From Betaproteobacteria bacterium (GTDB lineage Bacteria > Pseudomonadota > Gammaproteobacteria > Burkholderiales > SG8-39), in assembly GCA_011391295.1 (NCBI GenBank), contig JAABQT010000004.1, positions 1-23,225 of the forward strand: a stretch of 23,225 bases of DNA. Direction: 5' to 3'. The position numbers were made by a program, and so were the translations under genes. How positions within the stretch are numbered: the stretch's first letter is position 1; every line of letters starts with the position of its first letter. The notes beneath the pieces were generated by a model that was not told the DNA's origin, ran no database searches, and saw only the letters and a list, made by a program, of their open reading frames with translations. Below, one piece after another: positions 7,295 through 14,841 of the stretch.

Positions 7295-8394
7295 TTCAGC
7301 AGCTCCCGCGCGATGATCACCTTCTGCACTTCGGTCGCGCCTTCGTAGATGCGCAGCGCGCGCACCTCCCGGTACAGGCGCTCGACCGGCTGGCCGCGCA
7401 ACACGCCCAGGCCGCCGAGCAACTGCACCGCGTCGTCGATCACCTGCTGCGCGGCCTCGGTGGCCTGCATCTTCGCCATCGCCGCCTCGCGCGTGACGCG
7501 CTGCTTTCTTACGTCGCGCAGCCACGCCGCGCGGTAGGTGAGCAGCGCTCCCGCTTCGATGGCGGTCGCCATGTCGGCAAGCTTCGCCTGCGTCATCTGC
7601 AGGTCGGCCAGGCGCTGGCCGAACATCCTGCGCGCCTTCACGCGCGCCAGCGCTTCGTCCAGCGCGCGGCGCGCGAAGCCCAGCGCCGCCGCGCCCACCG
7701 TGGTGCGGAACACGTCGAGGTTGCGCAGCGCCAGCTTCAAGCCCTGGCCCGCCTCGCCGACCAGCTGCGCCTTGGCGCCGTGGTACTTCACGGTCGCCAT
7801 CGGGTGCGGCGCGACGATCTCGATGCGCTCGGAGGCATCGACATCCCTGGCCTCGACGATGAAGGCGCTGATGCCCTCCTCGGCCCTGGCGAAGGTCACG
7901 TAGAAATCCGCGATGCCGCCGTTGGAGATCCAGGCCTTGGTGCCCTCCAGTGCCCAATGCGCGCCTTTGCGCTTCGCGCTCGCCGTCATCGCCTGCACGT
8001 CGGAGCCGGCGTCGGGCTCGGACAGCGCGAAGGCGGCGATGGCTTCTCCCGCCGCCACGCGCGGGAGGTAGTTCTTCTTCTGCGCTTCGCTTCCCGCCAG
8101 TACGATCACGCCGCTGCCCAGTCCCTGCATGGCGAAGGAGAAATCGGCGAGGCCGGCGTGGTAGGCGAGGACTTCGCGGATCAGGGCGATGGACCTGACA
8201 TCCGGGGTTTCGCTGACGCAGTAGTTCAGGTAGCCGGCCTTGCCCAGATCCTTGACCAGTTTGCGGCAGATGGCGTCGGCATCCGCTCCATGCGCGTGTT
8301 CCAGGTTTGCGCATGCCCAGGTGTCCACTGCACGCGCCAGTGGCGCGTGCAGTGGATCGAGGAAAGGCCAATCCAGGTGGGTGAAGCGGTCCAT
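7291..8394 (-). CDS. Acyl-CoA dehydrogenase
   Basis: The protein has 367 residues. Typical features are [15 protein letters not shown] (flavin and substrate loop), [15 protein letters not shown], the helical C-terminal domain with [21 protein letters not shown], and [18 protein letters not shown], which holds the expected catalytic Glu351. It would oxidise a ring-derived acyl-CoA to the enoyl-CoA, passing electrons to ETF. An acyl-CoA dehydrogenase is part of known aerobic 2-aminobenzoyl-CoA clusters, where beta-oxidation-like steps follow ring reduction. ATG 8394 shares one base with the MarR stop (TGATG), with GGAG in the last MarR codons as ribosome site. The N-terminal coding part contains a perfect 33-bp palindrome. 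Confidence 0.9.
   Translation of the reverse strand: MDRFTHLDWPFLDPLHAPLARAVDTWACANLEHAHGADADAICRKLVKDLGKAGYLNYCVSETPDVRSIALIREVLAYHAGLADFSFAMQGLGSGVIVLAGSEAQKKNYLPRVAAGEAIAAFALSEPDAGSDVQAMTASAKRKGAHWALEGTKAWISNGGIADFYVTFARAEEGISAFIVEARDVDASERIEIVAPHPMATVKYHGAKAQLVGEAGQGLKLALRNLDVFRTTVGAAALGFARRALDEALARVKARRMFGQRLADLQMTQAKLADMATAIEAGALLTYRAAWLRDVRKQRVTREAAMAKMQATEAAQQVIDDAVQLLGGLGVLRGQPVERLYREVRALRIYEGATEVQKVIIARELLK
8324..8356. repeat. Perfect 33-bp palindrome inside the acyl-CoA dehydrogenase gene
   Basis: Left arm TCCACTGCACGCGCCA (8324-8339) and right arm TGGCGCGTGCAGTGGA (8341-8356) are exact reverse complements around a single centre base (8340). It begins 38 bases after the start codon and encodes part of the segment [15 protein letters not shown], so it is coding as well as palindromic. 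As RNA it would form a very GC-rich stem after a few centre pairs open into a loop. Confidence 0.9.
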
Positions 8395-8858
8395 CAGGAT
8401 TTCTCCAGAGTGGCCTGCTTGAGGCGGGCGAGGAGCTGCATCAGCGCATCGCTGTCGCGCCGCGGCACGCCGGCGAGGAGCTCCGCCACCCACTCCTCGT
8501 GCGCGCGCGCCATCTCGGCGAACGCCTTGCCGCCGGCCCGGGTGAGCTTCACGCGCCAGGCGCGCCGGTCGGCGGCGTCGTCCACGCGCTCGACCAGACC
8601 CTCTTTCACCAGCTGGTCGACGATGCCGGTGACGTTGCCGCCGGTCACCATCAGCAGTCGCGAGAGCTCGTTCATCTTCAGTCCCGCGGGGTGGCGCTCG
8701 AGCTGGGACAGGAGGTCGAAGCGCGGCAGCGTGGTGCCGAAGCGCCCGCGCAGGCGCGAGCGCACGTGGCGCTCGATGAGCTGCGAGCAGGTGAGCAGGC
8801 GCAGCCACAGCCGCAGCGCCCGGTGGTCGTCCGCCGTGGCCCGGGTTTCCCGATCCAT
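8394..8858 (-). CDS. MarR-family transcriptional regulator
   Basis: The protein has 154 residues from ATG 8858. An upstream TTG at 8876 would fall at the predicted transcription start, so ATG is preferred. The winged helix is clear: [64 protein letters not shown] (about residues 50-116, with recognition helix [11 protein letters not shown] and wing DAADRRAW). MarR proteins usually repress their own operon and release DNA when an aromatic ligand or its CoA ester binds. As first gene of the operon it is well placed to sense the substrate or its CoA thioester (inference). Confidence 0.9.
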   Translation of the reverse strand: MDRETRATADDHRALRLWLRLLTCSQLIERHVRSRLRGRFGTTLPRFDLLSQLERHPAGLKMNELSRLLMVTGGNVTGIVDQLVKEGLVERVDDAADRRAWRVKLTRAGGKAFAEMARAHEEWVAELLAGVPRRDSDALMQLLARLKQATLEKS

Positions 8859-8859
8859 G

Positions 8860-8880
8860 AGGCCTGAATAGCTCAAGCCT
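8860..8880. promoter_or_regulatory. Candidate MarR operator palindrome
   Basis: An imperfect inverted repeat AGGCCTGA (8860-8867) - 5 bases - TCAAGCCT (8873-8880) has one mismatch per arm pair. It lies between the -10 box and the MarR ATG, where bound protein would block initiation. Size and position fit a MarR site, but binding is inferred. Confidence 0.5.
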
Positions 8881-8882
8881 AA

Positions 8883-8911
8883 AGTATCTGCCTGGCCGCG
8901 GCCGCTGGCAA
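8883..8911 (-). promoter_or_regulatory. Sigma70-type promoter of the aminobenzoate-like operon
   Basis: Reading the minus strand, TTGCCA (8911-8906; 5 of 6 matches to TTGACA) is followed after exactly 17 bases by GATACT (8888-8883; 4 of 6 to TATAAT). Transcription would start near 8876, within the candidate operator and about 18 bases before the MarR ATG. Confidence 0.5.
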
Positions 8912-8912
8912 G

Positions 8913-9671
8913 TCAGGCAAACGCGCGCCAGAGAAAGCTGGCGCCACCCGCCAGGACGATGACGTCCATGAAGGCGGTATGCACCTTGAGCGGCACGAGC
9001 GCCAGCAGGCGCCGCGCGATGAAGGCGCCGGGCGCGGTGCACAACCCGATCAGCACCCCGGCGAGCGCGAGATCGACGTCGAGGCGCGCCACGCTGCCGA
9101 ACAGCGCGATCTTGGCCACGCCCATGATCACCGAGACGATGGCGTCGGTGGCGATAAGCGCGGCGCCCTGCAGGCCCGCGGCCATCAGCATGGAAATGAG
9201 CAGCAGCCCCACGCCCGTCATGCTGCCGTTGACGAAGCCGAAGCCCGCACCCGCGACCGTGACGCCGCGCGCTTGCAGCCGCCAGCCGGCGCGTGCGAGC
9301 AGCCGCCGCACCGGCACGCTCACGACGAAGAACGTGCCCAGCAGCAGCGCCACCCAGCGCGCCTCGAGCAGCGTGTAGGCGTAGGCGCCCGCGACGCAGG
9401 TGGGCAGTCCCACCAGGAGGATGCGCCGCGCGTATGGCCAGTGGATTTCGCGCCAGAAGGCGGCCACGCGGCTGCCGTTCGCGAAGATCATGCCCACCGC
9501 CATCACCGGCACGACGTTGGCGATGCCCACCACGGGCGCGAGGAAGATCGGCACCACCAGGCCCGTGCCGTAGCCCGCGAGCCCGCCCAGGATCGAGCCG
9601 GCGAGCGCGACCGCGCCGATCAGCGCGAGCTGCGCGGCGCCGACGTCGGCGAGCTGGAAGGCGGCGTCCAG
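8913..9671 (-). CDS. TauE/SafE-family membrane permease with a probable CTG start
   Basis: The frame carries many hydrophobic segments (about seven), including [67 protein letters not shown] and [19 protein letters not shown], the pattern of TauE/SafE (DUF81) exporters/importers of sulfonates or organic anions. The first ATG/GTG/TTG in the frame (GTG 9557) would delete the conserved first segment. Between the in-frame stop and that GTG the best candidate is CTG 9671, with AAAGG 7 bases upstream, giving 252 residues and a 52-base overlap with the topoisomerase end. The substrate is unknown. Confidence 0.7.
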   Translation of the reverse strand: MDAAFQLADVGAAQLALIGAVALAGSILGGLAGYGTGLVVPIFLAPVVGIANVVPVMAVGMIFANGSRVAAFWREIHWPYARRILLVGLPTCVAGAYAYTLLEARWVALLLGTFFVVSVPVRRLLARAGWRLQARGVTVAGAGFGFVNGSMTGVGLLLISMLMAAGLQGAALIATDAIVSVIMGVAKIALFGSVARLDVDLALAGVLIGLCTAPGAFIARRLLALVPLKVHTAFMDVIVLAGGASFLWRAFA

Positions 9672-10735
9672 TCGGGCACCTTTTCCTGCAGGAACTGCAG
9701 CACCACCACTTCATCGCGGCGCAGGGCGCCGCCCGGGCGCGGGCGCCGCTTGGCGCGCTTGGCCGCGGCCGGAGGATGCGGCACCGTGTGCCCGAGCAGG
9801 TAGGCCTGCAAGAGTGCCGGGTGGACGTAGTACTTGCGGCACACCGTGCGCGTGTTGCCCAGGCGCTCGGCCACCGCGTCGACGGCGCGAATGATGTTGC
9901 GGTCCGCTTCGCGCCGGCTCGCCGCCGGGCCCATGGTGCGCAGCTCGACCGCCGCCAGCATGGTGCCGCCCCAGGTGCGGAAATCCTTGGCGGTGACGTC
10001 GCGCTCGCTGATCTCGCGCAGGTAGGCGTTGATGTCGTCGGAGGACACCGCCTGGCGCTTCTTGTGCGCATCGAGGTACTGGAACATTTCCTGCCCGGGG
10101 AGGTCCTGGCAGCGCTGGATGATGCGCGCCAGCCGCGGGTCGCTCACCGCGATCGAGTGCTCGACGCCGCTCTTGCCGCGAAAGCTCAGGTGCAGCAGGT
10201 CGCCTTCGACGCGCACGTGGCGCCGGCGCAGCGTGGTGAGGCCGTAGGAACGGTTCTCGCGCGCGTACTCGTCATTGCCGACTCGGATCAGCGTGCGATC
10301 GAGCAGCCGCACCACGGTGGCGAGCAGCTGCTGGCGGCTGAGGTCCGCGGCGCGCAGGTCGCGCTCCACCCGCTCGCGCAGGAACGGCAGCGCCTCGCTG
10401 AATTCGAGCATGCGGCGGAACTTCGACTGGTCGCGCGCCTCGCGATAGGACGGGTGATAGCGGTATTGCTTGCGCCCGCGCGCGTCGCGCGCCGTGGCCT
10501 GGATGTGGCCGCCGGAGTCGGGGCAGATCCACACCTCGGTCCACGCCGGCGGAATGGCGAGCGCGTTGAGGCGCTTGCGCGTCGCCGCGTCGGCGATGCG
10601 CTTGCCCTCCGGCAGGTAGTAGGCCCAGCCAGTGCCGGAGCGCTTGCGCGTGACGCCGGCGAAACCGTCGGTGACATAGCGCAGGCCGGCGCGCGTGGCC
10701 GACTTGCGGTGTTCGCGGGTGCGCGCGCTGGCCAC
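9620..10735 (-). CDS. DNA topoisomerase IB (bacterial, poxvirus-like)
   Basis: The protein has 371 residues from GTG 10735, which lies 5 bases after the dehydratase stop. It has the short N-terminal beta domain ([35 protein letters not shown]) and the catalytic domain: [21 protein letters not shown] (first arginine, about 151), FRGKSG (Lys188), DFRTWGGT (Arg253) and CRKYYVHP with the nucleophilic tyrosine, probably Tyr303. It relaxes supercoils by a 3'-phosphotyrosine link. The C-terminal tail is basic and low in complexity ([14 protein letters not shown]). The last 17 codons overlap the permease frame. The exact start is uncertain; the ribosome site is weak. Confidence 0.88.
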   Translation of the reverse strand: MASARTREHRKSATRAGLRYVTDGFAGVTRKRSGTGWAYYLPEGKRIADAATRKRLNALAIPPAWTEVWICPDSGGHIQATARDARGRKQYRYHPSYREARDQSKFRRMLEFSEALPFLRERVERDLRAADLSRQQLLATVVRLLDRTLIRVGNDEYARENRSYGLTTLRRRHVRVEGDLLHLSFRGKSGVEHSIAVSDPRLARIIQRCQDLPGQEMFQYLDAHKKRQAVSSDDINAYLREISERDVTAKDFRTWGGTMLAAVELRTMGPAASRREADRNIIRAVDAVAERLGNTRTVCRKYYVHPALLQAYLLGHTVPHPPAAAKRAKRRPRPGGALRRDEVVVLQFLQEKVPDWTPPSSSPTSAPRSSR

Positions 10736-10740
10736 CGTCT

Positions 10741-12438
10741 TCAGGTCTTGCGCAGGAAGTCGAAGTCGCAGCCGTCCTCTGCCTGCAGCACGTGCTCCAT
10801 GTACAGCCTGGCGTAGCCGCGCGCGGGCGCCGCGACCGGCGCGCGCCACGTGGCCTTCCTCTGCGCCAGTTCGGCCTCCGGCACCACCAGGTCGATGCGG
10901 CGCGACTTCACCGAGAGCCGGATGCGGTCGCCGTTTTTCACCAGCGCGAGCGGCCCGCCGACCGCGGCTTCGGGCGAGACGTGCAGCACGATGGTGCCGT
11001 AGGCAGTGCCGCTCATCCTCGCGTCCGAAATGCGCACCATGTCCTTCAGGCCGGCGCGCGCGAGTTTCGCCGGGATCGGCAGGTAGCCCGCTTCCGGCAT
11101 CGCATAGCCCGATTTCGGCCCCGCGTTCTGCAGCACCATGAAATCCTCGGGCGCCACGTCGAGCGCGGGATCGTCCACGCGCGCGGCAAGATCGTCGAGC
11201 GACGTGAACACCACGGCGCGCCCTTCCTTCTCGAACAGCTTCGGGTCCGCCGCCGAACGCTTGAGGATCGCGCCGTTGGGCGCGAGCGAGCCGAACAGTG
11301 CCACCAGCCCGCCGACCTTTTCCAGCGGCTCGGCGAGCGGCCGCACCACCGCGCGGTCCACCCAGGCGCCTTCCTCGTGCGCCAGGCGCTCGCCGAGCGT
11401 CTCACCGGTGACCGTCAGGCAATCGAGATGCAGCAGGGGCCTGAGTTCGCGCAGCACCGCGCCGACGCCGCCCGCGGCGTACAGATCCGACATGTAGTGC
11501 TGGCCGGTGGGCTTGAGGTCCACCAGCACCGGCGTGGAATCGGAGAGTTCGTTCAACCGGTCGAGGTCGACCCTGAGGCCGGCCCGTCCGGCGATGGCGG
11601 TGAGATGCACGATGGCATTGGTCGAACCGCCGATCGCCAGCAGCACGCGCAGCGCATTCTCCACCGAGTTCGCCGTGATCACCTGCGACGGGCGGATCGG
11701 CTTGTGCGCCAGCTCCACCGCGCGCCGCCCGCTCGCTTCCGCGGCGCGCAGCCGGTCGGCGTGCACCGCGGGAATCGCCGCGCTGCCCGGCAGCGCCATG
11801 CCCAGGGCCTCGGCGATCGACGCCATGGTGGAGGCCGTGCCCATGACCGCGCAGGTGCCGGCGGTGGTGGCGAGGTTGCCCTCTACCTCGCTGATCCCGG
11901 CCTGGTCCACCTTGCCTGCGCGATGCAGCGCCCAGAAGCGCCGGCAGTCGGTGCACGCGCCCAGCCGCTCGCCGTGGAACGAGGTCGGCATCATCGGCCC
12001 GGCGAGCAGCTGCACCGCGGGCAGGTCGGCGCTCGCCGCGCCCATCAGCTGCGCCGGCACCGTCTTGTCGCAGCCGCCCACCAGCACCACCGCGTCCATC
12101 GGCTGCGCGCGGATCATCTCCTCGACGTCCATCGCCATGAGATTGCGGAACATCATCGAAGTGGGGCTGAGGAACACCTCGCCCAGCGACACGGTGGGAA
12201 ATTCGATCGGCAGCCCGCCGGCAGCGAGCACGCCGCGCTTCACCGCTTCGATCAGCTCGGGGAAATGGCGGTGGCAGTTGTTGAAGCCGCTTTTCGAATC
12301 GGCGATGCCCACTACCGGGCGAGAGAGCATCTCGTCCGAATAGCCCATGCTTTTCGCGAACGAGCGGCGCAGGTAGAGCGAGAATCCTGCGTCGCCGTAG
12401 TTCGTGAGACCGCGCGCCAACCCGATGTTTTCTGCCAT
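10741..12438 (-). CDS. IlvD/Edd-family dehydratase (sugar-acid dehydratase-like)
   Basis: The protein has 565 residues, the normal length. Iron-sulfur ligands expected in the family are present: Cys55 (GFNNCHRH), Cys123 (GGCDKTVPAQLMGA) and Cys196 (TTAGTCAVMGTAST). The substrate side has MSGTAYGTIVLHVSPEAAVGGPLA. The segment ACTDCRRFW and the overall pattern look more like aldonic-acid dehydratases (arabonate/xylonate group) than like dihydroxy-acid dehydratase of branched amino acid synthesis, but specificity cannot be fixed by eye. The enzyme removes water from a 2,3-dihydroxy acid to give a 2-keto acid. No sugar transporter or aldolase is adjacent; instead a topoisomerase follows after 5 bases. 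It diverges from the HTH-methyltransferase gene. Confidence 0.88.
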   Translation of the reverse strand: MAENIGLARGLTNYGDAGFSLYLRRSFAKSMGYSDEMLSRPVVGIADSKSGFNNCHRHFPELIEAVKRGVLAAGGLPIEFPTVSLGEVFLSPTSMMFRNLMAMDVEEMIRAQPMDAVVLVGGCDKTVPAQLMGAASADLPAVQLLAGPMMPTSFHGERLGACTDCRRFWALHRAGKVDQAGISEVEGNLATTAGTCAVMGTASTMASIAEALGMALPGSAAIPAVHADRLRAAEASGRRAVELAHKPIRPSQVITANSVENALRVLLAIGGSTNAIVHLTAIAGRAGLRVDLDRLNELSDSTPVLVDLKPTGQHYMSDLYAAGGVGAVLRELRPLLHLDCLTVTGETLGERLAHEEGAWVDRAVVRPLAEPLEKVGGLVALFGSLAPNGAILKRSAADPKLFEKEGRAVVFTSLDDLAARVDDPALDVAPEDFMVLQNAGPKSGYAMPEAGYLPIPAKLARAGLKDMVRISDARMSGTAYGTIVLHVSPEAAVGGPLALVKNGDRIRLSVKSRRIDLVVPEAELAQRKATWRAPVAAPARGYARLYMEHVLQAEDGCDFDFLRKT

Positions 12439-12569
12439 GATTTGAATGTTACTGGATACTAACTTGTTGATTCATATGAGTGGGATATGTCCCATCTAAT
12501 TATCTCGTAAGAGCGTGGTTGCCTTCCCACCCATGGCCCCGCTAACTTGGCAGCCGAGGGAGGGACGTG
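12439..12569. promoter_or_regulatory. AT-richer divergent intergenic region with a dyad
   Basis: This 131-base gap must hold the promoters of the dehydratase (minus) and the HTH-methyltransferase (plus). It is visibly richer in A and T than its surroundings up to about 12510. A dyad TGGGA (12481-12485) - TATG - TCCCA (12490-12494) lies centrally, next to two ATATG copies (12474-12478 and 12485-12489). I could not assign convincing -35/-10 pairs. A GGAGG ribosome site sits 6 bases before ATG 12570. Confidence 0.45.
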
Positions 12570-13976
12570 ATGCTCCAAACGCTCGCACAACAGGGCGAGG
12601 GCCTGCTCGACAGTATCGCCGATTTCTGCCGCCGCGCCGGCATGGCCGAGTCCACCTTCGGCCGCCGCGCGGTGAACGACGGCAAGTTCGTCGCGCGCCT
12701 GCGCGACGGGGCGCGCATCACGCCCGAAACGCTGGTGCGCGTCAGCACGTTCCTGGCGAGCCGCGGGGTGCAGGCGCCGGAGATGCCGCGCGAGCTGATG
12801 CCGCTGCTGCGCGTCGCACCGCGCGCCGCGGCGAGCGCGGGACATGAAGGCGCGCCGTCGCGCAACTTCCGCTTCTTCGACAACCGCCAGAAATACCTGC
12901 TGTTCGTCAACACCTGCAGCGAGAAGGAAGTCATCGCGCGCCGCGTCGGCCTGGAGCTCGCCAACCTGCACCCGCGACCCCCCGCGGTGCGGGTGTTCGA
13001 CGCCGGCATGGGCGACGGCACCGTGCTCACACGCGTGATGCGCGAGATGCACCGGCGCTTTCCGACGCTGCCGTTCTACTTCGTCGGCAAGGAGATCAGC
13101 CTCGAGGACGTGCGCCTGTCGCTCGCCAAGATGGCCGACCGCCTTTTCGAGCATCCGGCCTCGGTGCTGGTGGTGACCAACATGTACTACAGCGAGGCGC
13201 CCTGGCTCACGCCCAAAGCGCTGGCCGACGCCACCTCGCTCCTGTGGCACGAAGCGCCGCTCACCGGCACCACGGCGCACGACTTCAGCGAGCAGATCTC
13301 CGCGCTGGAGCCTTTCCTGTCGAAAAACTGGCAGGCACGCCACAGTCCGGCCACCGGCAACCCGGTGTATGAACGCCCGGTGGCGCTGGTGCTGTACCGG
13401 GAGGATTTCAGGTTTCTGCTCAACGACGTCATCCCGCAGCAGAGCCGCGCGCGCGCCGACTACGACCTGGTCATCGCCTCGCAGCCCTACCGCGCGCGCG
13501 TGGCGGCGAAATTCAAGGCGCAGCGCGTGATTGCGCCGCTGGTGCGCGCGCTTGGGCCGGGCGGGCGCCTGCTCGGCATCCACTCCTGCGGCAACGATCC
13601 CGGCCTGGAGATCGTGCGCAAGGTCTGGCCCGGCGAAAACCCGTTCCAGACCGACCGCCACGACCTGCTGCGGGCGGTGCGCGGCGAACTGGGCAGGGAC
13701 GCGCGCCACTACAACTTCAACGCCTACGCGGATGCGCGCGCGGTGTTTCGCTACGACATGCACACTTTGCCCACGGAAGTGTCGGCGAGCATCGGCACCT
13801 CAACGCTGTTCGCAGCCTGGAACGCCGCGGTGTACGTGGCGCAGATCGACGACGAACGCCTGGGCAAGGTGATCGGCGAGCGCAGCTATCTGGACGCCAC
13901 GCGCGAAGTGCTGCAGGCGCACGGCGGCCTGTGGTTCCTGGACGAGTCCTATGCCGTTTCCCGCAAGCGCGCCTGA
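12570..13976 (+). CDS. HTH-like domain fused to a class I SAM methyltransferase-like domain, function unknown
   Basis: The protein has 468 residues; ATG 12570 is chosen over GTG 12567 because of GGAGG at 6-base spacing. Residues about 11-65 (LLDSIADFCRRAGMAESTFG, then GKFVARLRDGARITPETLVRV) look like a small helix-turn-helix domain. Residues about 105-310 contain a Rossmann methyltransferase motif I (VRVFDAGMGDGTVLTRVM, 140-157), an acidic strand (FYFVGKEISLEDVRLS) and YDLVIASQPYRARV. A strand-turn LGPGGRLLGIHSCGND resembles the usual post-motif. The last third (FRYDMHTLPTEVSASIGTST) is unassigned. I do not recognise a named protein. Its last 26 bases overlap the following MetF-like gene, so the two are probably made together. 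Confidence 0.7.
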   Translation: MLQTLAQQGEGLLDSIADFCRRAGMAESTFGRRAVNDGKFVARLRDGARITPETLVRVSTFLASRGVQAPEMPRELMPLLRVAPRAAASAGHEGAPSRNFRFFDNRQKYLLFVNTCSEKEVIARRVGLELANLHPRPPAVRVFDAGMGDGTVLTRVMREMHRRFPTLPFYFVGKEISLEDVRLSLAKMADRLFEHPASVLVVTNMYYSEAPWLTPKALADATSLLWHEAPLTGTTAHDFSEQISALEPFLSKNWQARHSPATGNPVYERPVALVLYREDFRFLLNDVIPQQSRARADYDLVIASQPYRARVAAKFKAQRVIAPLVRALGPGGRLLGIHSCGNDPGLEIVRKVWPGENPFQTDRHDLLRAVRGELGRDARHYNFNAYADARAVFRYDMHTLPTEVSASIGTSTLFAAWNAAVYVAQIDDERLGKVIGERSYLDATREVLQAHGGLWFLDESYAVSRKRA

Positions 13977-14841
13977 GGCCTGCGCCGCCTCCGGGGTCGA
14001 CCTGGTCGCGGCCGGCTCGATCGAGATGGGCGCGCACCGCCCGCAGGACGCACGCGCCATCGCCGCACTGCTGCCGACGGGCACGCCGGTGTACGTCAAC
14101 CATCTGCCGCGCCACAGTCTCGCGGACTCCCTCGCTTCGCTGGTGGCGGTGCGCGCCTCGGGCCTGGAGCCCGTGCCGCACATTGCCGCGCGGCGCATCG
14201 CCAGCCGCGCCGAGCTGGCGTCGTTCCTGGAGCTCGCGGCGCGCGAGGCCGGCGTGCGCAAGGCGCTGGTCCTCGGCGGGGACGAGCCCGCGGCGCTCGG
14301 ACCCTACGCCGACGGCGCGGCGCTGATCCGCGACGGCCTGCTGGCCGGCAGCGGGGTGCGCGAGATCGGTCTGCCGGGCTATCCGGAAGGCCATCCGCGC
14401 ATCGCACGCGCGACACTCGAACGCGCCTTCGCCGACAAGCTCGCGCTGATCGCCGCGCAGGGCATGGGCGCCTATGTGGTTACCCAGTTCTGCTTCGCTC
14501 CCGCGCGCATCCTCGAATACTGCTCGTCGCTGTCGCGCAGTGCGCCCGGGGTTCCGGTCTACGTGGGCCTCGCCGGGCCCACCGCGGCAGGCTCGCTGCT
14601 GCGTTTCGCGCAGCGCTGCGGGGTGAGCGCCTCCCTACGCGCCCTCCAGGCCCAGGGCCTGAACGCGGTGCGGCTGGTGACGCACACCGACCCGGGCGAG
14701 CAGCTGGCGCCGCTCGCGCGCTATTGCGCGTCGCATACATCGGGCTGCAACGTGGTCGGCGTGCACGTGTTCAGCTTCGGCGGCGTCACTGCCGCGGCAG
14801 CCTGGATGAACAGTATCATCGCCGCGCGTGCGCCGGACTAG
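13951..14841 (+). CDS. Methylenetetrahydrofolate reductase-like protein (MetF family)
   Basis: The protein has 296 residues. It shows the flavin TIM-barrel pattern of MetF: PVYVNHLPRHSLADSL, ASGLEPVPHIAARRI, KALVLGGDEP (the GGD loop), EIGLPGYPEGHPRI, DKLALIAAQGMGAYVVTQFCF and VPVYVGLAGPT. MetF enzymes interconvert methylene- and methyl-tetrahydrofolate with FAD and NAD(P)H. The N-terminus is shorter and diverged compared with housekeeping MetF, so it is likely a paralogue tied to a particular methyl flow. ATG 13951 lies inside the upstream gene (26-base overlap). The TAG stop is shared as the palindrome CTAG with the stop of the convergent UbiE-like gene. Confidence 0.82.
   Translation: MPFPASAPEACAASGVDLVAAGSIEMGAHRPQDARAIAALLPTGTPVYVNHLPRHSLADSLASLVAVRASGLEPVPHIAARRIASRAELASFLELAAREAGVRKALVLGGDEPAALGPYADGAALIRDGLLAGSGVREIGLPGYPEGHPRIARATLERAFADKLALIAAQGMGAYVVTQFCFAPARILEYCSSLSRSAPGVPVYVGLAGPTAAGSLLRFAQRCGVSASLRALQAQGLNAVRLVTHTDPGEQLAPLARYCASHTSGCNVVGVHVFSFGGVTAAAAWMNSIIAARAPD

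Noticed and set aside
5402..7348. Long plus-strand open frame of 648 codons opposite the ligase
   Set aside because: Composition is His/Arg/Ala/Val-rich as expected for an antisense shadow of a GC-rich gene, and the minus strand carries clear family motifs.
12459..13763. Minus-strand open frame of 434 codons opposite the HTH-methyltransferase
   Set aside because: His/Arg/Val-rich shadow sequence without family motifs; the plus-strand frame has a ribosome site and motif I.
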